Assembly (NCBI GenBank): GCA_016783285.1
Contig: JADHWW010000128.1
Coordinates: 1 to 24,157, forward strand
Source: Anaerolineae bacterium
GTDB taxonomy: Bacteria > Chloroflexota > Anaerolineae > B4-G1
Direction of reading: 5' to 3'
DNA length: 24,157 nucleotides
Below, one piece after another: positions 21,398-24,157 of the stretch (position 1 is the first letter of the stretch; the number at the start of each line of letters is the position of its first letter). Position numbers and translations under genes: made by a program. The notes under the pieces are model-generated. The model saw only the letters and a list, made by a program, of their open reading frames with translations, was not told the origin of the DNA and did no database searches.

Positions 21398-22440
21398 TGT
21401 CCATTCCCTCCTACCGCTGTCTTGTGGATGGCATTGAAACCATCAACGATGCTGATGTTCGCCACGCAGGTGCGGATGCAGCGACCACAACCTACGCAGC
21501 CTAACTCGCCGAACTTTTCGTAGATATATTTCCCCTTGCGCATAAAGCGATGACGCTGGCGAGCCGAGCGGGCCTCGCGGAAGTTCTCACCGCCAGCCAC
21601 GCGGGCGAACTCGTCCAACTGGCAGGAATCCCACTGGCGCATCCGTTCTCCCTCGGTCAACGCCATGTTCACCTCATCGAAGACGTTGAAACAGTAGCAA
21701 GTGGGGCAGACGTTGGTGCAGGACCCGCAGGCGAAGCATCGCTCTCCCAGTTCATCCCAGAGGGGATGATCGTAGGCCGTACTCAGCAGGGCTGGCAGTT
21801 CGGCTGCGTCAAAGTTCAGACGGTAGGTGAAACGGGGCCACTTGGCGCTGAGAACCTCGTTCAGACGGCGGACGTCGGCATCGGTGGCCTTGGGAGCGGT
21901 CCCGTAGCGGGAGAGGAGTTGCTCCCCGGCCTCGGTCGCCACGTCCACCGCGTAAGCCGGCCCCAGGTCGGTCAGGTGCAGGTCGTACCCTTCGTCGGCG
22001 GTCAGCGTCCCCATGCTCTTGCAGAAGGAGTGCTCGTCGCAAGGTTCCAGGCACTCCAGGCTGACGATGACCGTCTGCCGCCGCCGCTCCAGGTAGTGGG
22101 CGTCGGGGTAGTCCTGAGAAAAGGCCTCATCCAGCAGCCGGATAGCGCGCAGGTCGCACGTATGTACGCCCAAGAGCACCGTCGGGCGAGCCTCAATGAC
22201 CGGCTCCACCTGCGGCTCATCCTGCACAGTAAAAGTGGCCAGCCGCTCCCGAGGAGGCTGCAGCACTTTCTTGGGGGGTAGAATGGTGGTATTGTAGTCC
22301 AGCCGCAGTGGGGCCGGGTCGGTAATTGGCCCGAAGGCAAACTGGGGGCCTTTTGCCTGTGGCCCGATGACCTGATAGTCGGCCATCAACGCATTGACCA
22401 GCGGAGCAAGCGCCCCCTTATCCAGAATCCTTAGGCTCAT
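21394..22440 (-). CDS. hydB: Hydrogenase/sulfhydrogenase beta subunit (two [4Fe-4S])
   Basis: 348-aa iron-sulfur subunit that links the diaphorase to the hydrogenase dimer; in archaeal homologues it is also tied to sulfur reduction. LLGVHTCDLRAIRLLDEAF, SLECLEPCDEHSFC with C130, C134, C140, then ferredoxin clusters at C235, C238, C241, C245 and C315, C318, C321, C325. ATG 22440 has AAGGAGG 5 nt upstream, the strongest ribosome site in the operon. First gene of hydBGD-hicBA-hydA. I saw no clear promoter in the 181 nt before it, so transcription may continue from the CBS/HATPase gene. Confidence 0.95.
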   Translation of the reverse strand: MSLRILDKGALAPLVNALMADYQVIGPQAKGPQFAFGPITDPAPLRLDYNTTILPPKKVLQPPRERLATFTVQDEPQVEPVIEARPTVLLGVHTCDLRAIRLLDEAFSQDYPDAHYLERRRQTVIVSLECLEPCDEHSFCKSMGTLTADEGYDLHLTDLGPAYAVDVATEAGEQLLSRYGTAPKATDADVRRLNEVLSAKWPRFTYRLNFDAAELPALLSTAYDHPLWDELGERCFACGSCTNVCPTCYCFNVFDEVNMALTEGERMRQWDSCQLDEFARVAGGENFREARSARQRHRFMRKGKYIYEKFGELGCVGCGRCIRTCVANISIVDGFNAIHKTAVGGNGQ

Positions 22441-22503
22441 ATCAGCCTCCTTGTAATTGGTACTACCTCAATGAATGATTTCAGAACCGTCCCAGAATCC
22501 CCA

Positions 22504-22572
22504 TCAATCCACGCCAGCCACTCCCAGTTTCGCCAGTTCGCCCACGATGGTGAAGGTGGCGTGGGGGGTTGC
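22504..22572 (-). pseudogene. C-terminal stub of a DRTGG-type protein
   Basis: In the 181-nt gap before hydB, the minus strand reads TPHATFTIVGELAKLGVAGVD then TGA. The DRTGG protein at 15634 ends TTFTVVGRLFELGVLGVDD; 12 of 17 aligned residues match. Upstream the frame is unrelated sequence, and no start or N-terminal domain is left. Best read as the 3' end of a third DRTGG gene whose body was deleted. Confidence 0.6.
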
Positions 22573-22621
22573 GGCGCCGCCTGCACCGTGAGATCGAGTG
22601 CAGTGGCAATCTCTCAGAGTT

Positions 22622-23608
22622 TTATGCTCTTGCCCTCTCGTCGAGATAGAAGATGATGTCCAGGTGAGTGCCCACGCCTACGGTGGACTCCAGTTGCATC
22701 TCGTCGGCGCAAGCCTGTATGTTGGGCAGACCCATCCCCGCGCCGAATCCCATCTCTCGCACCCATCCAGAGGCCGTGGAGAAGCCCGGCTGCATAACCT
22801 GCTCGATGTCCGGGATACCAGGGCCTTTGTCCAGAGCCTCGATCTTAATACGGTCGGGGCGCACCTCGGCGACAATCTCACCTCCGTCGGTGAAAATCAC
22901 GATGTTCATCTCCGCCTCGTAGGTGGCGACGGCTACGCGACGAATCATCCGGGGATGGACACCCAACCGGCTCAAAGTTCTCTTCAGCCCGCTGGAGGCC
23001 TCCCCAGCCCGGTTGAAGTCCCTGGCGGCCACACGATAACCGAAGACGAGGGCGATCTCATCAGCAATAATATCCTCGAAAATGTGGCTGGCACGATAAC
23101 GGTGGATCTCCTCATCGCGATAATCTACCTCCAGTTGCCTGAGCACCGCCCGGACAATGTCGCCTTGGGTGACAATGCCGACCAGGTCTCGCTCACGGTT
23201 GACGACGGGGAAACGACCGAACTGGAGTCTACTGAACTTACTCACGGCGTGTATAAGCGGCTCGTCGGCGTAAAGGGTCACCGGGTCGGGAGTCATCTTC
23301 TCGTGCACCGTAGCGTGCAGTTCGCCAGCCGCCAGGGCCTTGATCAGGTCCTCGATACTGACGACACCGATCATGCGTCCATCTTCGATTACCGGCGTTC
23401 CGGAGATGCGGTTGGCGCGCAGCACCTCCCTGAACTCAGCCATAGTGGAATGAGGGGAGACGGTGATCACCTCCCTGGTCATGGCCTGCTCGACCTTGAG
23501 TTCGTAGGTCAGTTCCTGAAGTTTGGTGATCTCTTTCGTAGTCTTTTGTTCCACTTGAGTGCGTCCGTGTATATTGGTAGTGCTCCCCACCAACCTACGA
23601 GTTGCCAA
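22622..23608 (-). CDS. CBS-domain pair fused to HATPase_c regulator
   Basis: 328-aa cytosolic protein. Two CBS motifs span about residues 40-155 (VEQAMTREVITVSPHSTM, VEDGRMIGVVSIEDL-type, VHEKMTPDPVTLYADEPL, DLVGIVTQGDIVRAVL) and would sense adenine nucleotides. Residues about 180-325 are an anti-sigma-factor-like GHKL ATPase: N-box VATYEAEMNIVIF, ALDKGPGIPDIEQVM, GFGAGMGLPNIQACAD, STVGVGTHLDIIFYL. No kinase domain. The start is uncertain: TTG 23608 lies 12 nt after the DRTGG stop, with only a weak ribosome site; GTG 23554 is an alternative. With the DRTGG neighbour it forms the regulatory pair often seen beside bifurcating hydrogenase genes. Confidence 0.85.
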   Translation of the reverse strand: MATRRLVGSTTNIHGRTQVEQKTTKEITKLQELTYELKVEQAMTREVITVSPHSTMAEFREVLRANRISGTPVIEDGRMIGVVSIEDLIKALAAGELHATVHEKMTPDPVTLYADEPLIHAVSKFSRLQFGRFPVVNRERDLVGIVTQGDIVRAVLRQLEVDYRDEEIHRYRASHIFEDIIADEIALVFGYRVAARDFNRAGEASSGLKRTLSRLGVHPRMIRRVAVATYEAEMNIVIFTDGGEIVAEVRPDRIKIEALDKGPGIPDIEQVMQPGFSTASGWVREMGFGAGMGLPNIQACADEMQLESTVGVGTHLDIIFYLDERARA

Positions 23609-23620
23609 CTTACCGTCTTA

Positions 23621-24013
23621 TCACATCTTCTCAAAAGCCTCATACCATCGGCGCAAGGTGAGTTCAAAGAGACCGCAACTGGGAAGCCCAGCCTTATACA
23701 GCCGGCCGCAAGTCTCAAACATCGTGTACTTGGAGGCCAGCAGAGGGATGCTTTTCTCTTCAGCCAGAACCATGGTCTCTGACGGGGGGAGTTTGCCACG
23801 CACGAAGACAATGGCTTTGATGCCGGCCATCTCGGCTGTACGCACCACCTGGGGATTGGTGAGCCCGGACATCAGCAAGGAGCCTTCGTGACTGAAGGAC
23901 AGAACGTCACTCATTAGATCGGCCCCACAGCCCATCTGGACCTCTTGGTCCAGGTCCACATTCCCGGAAATTACCTTACCTTCGACGGCCTCTAATACTT
24001 CGCGAAGTTTCAT
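23621..24013 (-). CDS. DRTGG domain protein
   Basis: 130-aa single-domain protein (MKLREVLEAVEGKVISGN, MGCGADLMSDVLSFSHEGSL, MAGIKAIVFVRGKLPP, IPLLASKYTMFETCGRLY). Paralogous to the DRTGG protein at 15634. ATG 24013 has an AGGAGGAGG ribosome site 4-5 nt upstream. It is the first minus-strand gene in the window, divergent from the gene at 24118. The ligand is unknown; the neighbouring CBS/HATPase suggests energy or redox signalling. Confidence 0.87.
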   Translation of the reverse strand: MKLREVLEAVEGKVISGNVDLDQEVQMGCGADLMSDVLSFSHEGSLLMSGLTNPQVVRTAEMAGIKAIVFVRGKLPPSETMVLAEEKSIPLLASKYTMFETCGRLYKAGLPSCGLFELTLRRWYEAFEKM

Positions 24014-24058
24014 ACGCCTCCTCCTAACCTGGACAAGCCAGAACCAAAAAGGTTTGAC

Positions 24059-24086
24059 TTGCGTCCAACAGAGTAATTGGTATACT
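24059..24086 (+). promoter_or_regulatory. Extended -10 promoter of plus-strand gene
   Basis: TGG-TATACT (TATACT 24081-24086) with a weak TTGCGT at 24059-24064, 16-nt spacing. The string TGGTATACTTG is shared with the hypC promoter. The divergent minus-strand promoter for the DRTGG gene could not be located. Confidence 0.5.
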
Positions 24087-24117
24087 TGCTCAACCCCGAG
24101 CTTCGAGGAGTTGAGAT

Positions 24118-24157
24118 ATGGCGACTAAACTTTTATCTGACAAGTACGGCGCAGAGT
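24118..24157 (+). CDS. Start of a plus-strand gene, cut by the window edge
   Basis: GAGGAG lies 7 nt before ATG 24118; 13 codons are visible (MATKLLSDKYGAE). Too short to identify. It is the only gene on the plus strand and marks the upstream boundary of the hydrogenase locus. Confidence 0.6.
   Translation, partial: MATKLLSDKYGAE

Noticed and set aside
22598..23782. Long plus-strand open frame (394 codons) across the CBS/HATPase gene
   Set aside because: It is the antisense shadow of a well-supported minus-strand gene; the translation shows no domain and is rich in His/Leu typical of reverse-strand high-GC frames.
24014..24117. Rex-type or FNR-type operator in the divergent intergenic region
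   Set aside because: No TTGTTAA-N4-TTAACAA-like or TTGAT-N4-ATCAA-like palindrome was found there; expected for redox control but not seen.
1..24157. CRISPR arrays, rRNA, tRNA, insertion sequences
   Set aside because: No regularly spaced direct repeats, transposase frames, terminal inverted repeats flanking an ORF, or tRNA/rRNA motifs were seen; the repeats present are very short and irregularly placed.

Overview
The window is about 60% GC and almost entirely coded on the minus strand, so transcription runs from high to low coordinates. It is a hydrogenase and electron-bifurcation locus of an anaerobic bacterium. Three features make me favour Chloroflexota (inference, moderate confidence): the gene content, the sigma70-like promoters, and the many tiny heptanucleotide and G/C-hairpin repeats scattered through genes.

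Layout in order of transcription. (1) 24013-22504: a DRTGG protein, a CBS-pair/HATPase regulator and the C-terminal stub of another DRTGG gene. (2) 22440-17963: a group 3b-type NAD(P)-linked [NiFe] hydrogenase, hydB-hydG-hydD-hydA, with an intact-looking hicB-hicA toxin-antitoxin pair wedged between the small and large subunits. (3) 17958-15907: a maturation protease, a receiver-only response regulator and a GAF/HisKA/HATPase kinase, closely packed. (4) After a promoter at 15847-15820: a second DRTGG protein, a second HATPase, a possible 29-aa ORF, then hdrA-flxD-flxC-flxB-flxA. HdrA is read through an in-frame UGA (14026-14024) as selenocysteine, with a perfect SECIS-like hairpin 27 nt downstream. 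It also carries an internal GltD/NfnB-type module. (5) 7933-6949: a graveyard holding the start of a protease, the last 30 codons of a second [NiFe] large subunit, and an almost complete second protease whose C-terminus looks like the tail of HypB. (6) 6964-2396: hypF (frameshifted at a heptad repeat), hypC, hypD and hypE. (7) After a near-consensus promoter at 2392-2364: nuoE-like and nuoF-like genes, the latter running off the left edge. At the right edge a plus-strand gene begins at 24118.

Working model. HydABDG-type hydrogenase exchanges electrons between H2 and NAD(P)H. FlxABCD with Sec-HdrA/NfnB, and the NuoEF pair, would be flavin-based electron-confurcating or bifurcating modules linking NAD(P)H, ferredoxin and a low- or high-potential partner. 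HypCDEF and the protease build the NiFe(CN)2CO site. HypA and HypB are missing here, apparently lost in a deletion. The DRTGG/CBS/HATPase proteins and the two-component pair are probably redox or energy-state regulators.

The most notable points are Sec-HdrA fused to an NfnB-like module without HdrBC in the window, HicBA inside the hydrogenase operon, and repeated deletion scars and microsatellite-like repeats that have rewritten several maturation genes.
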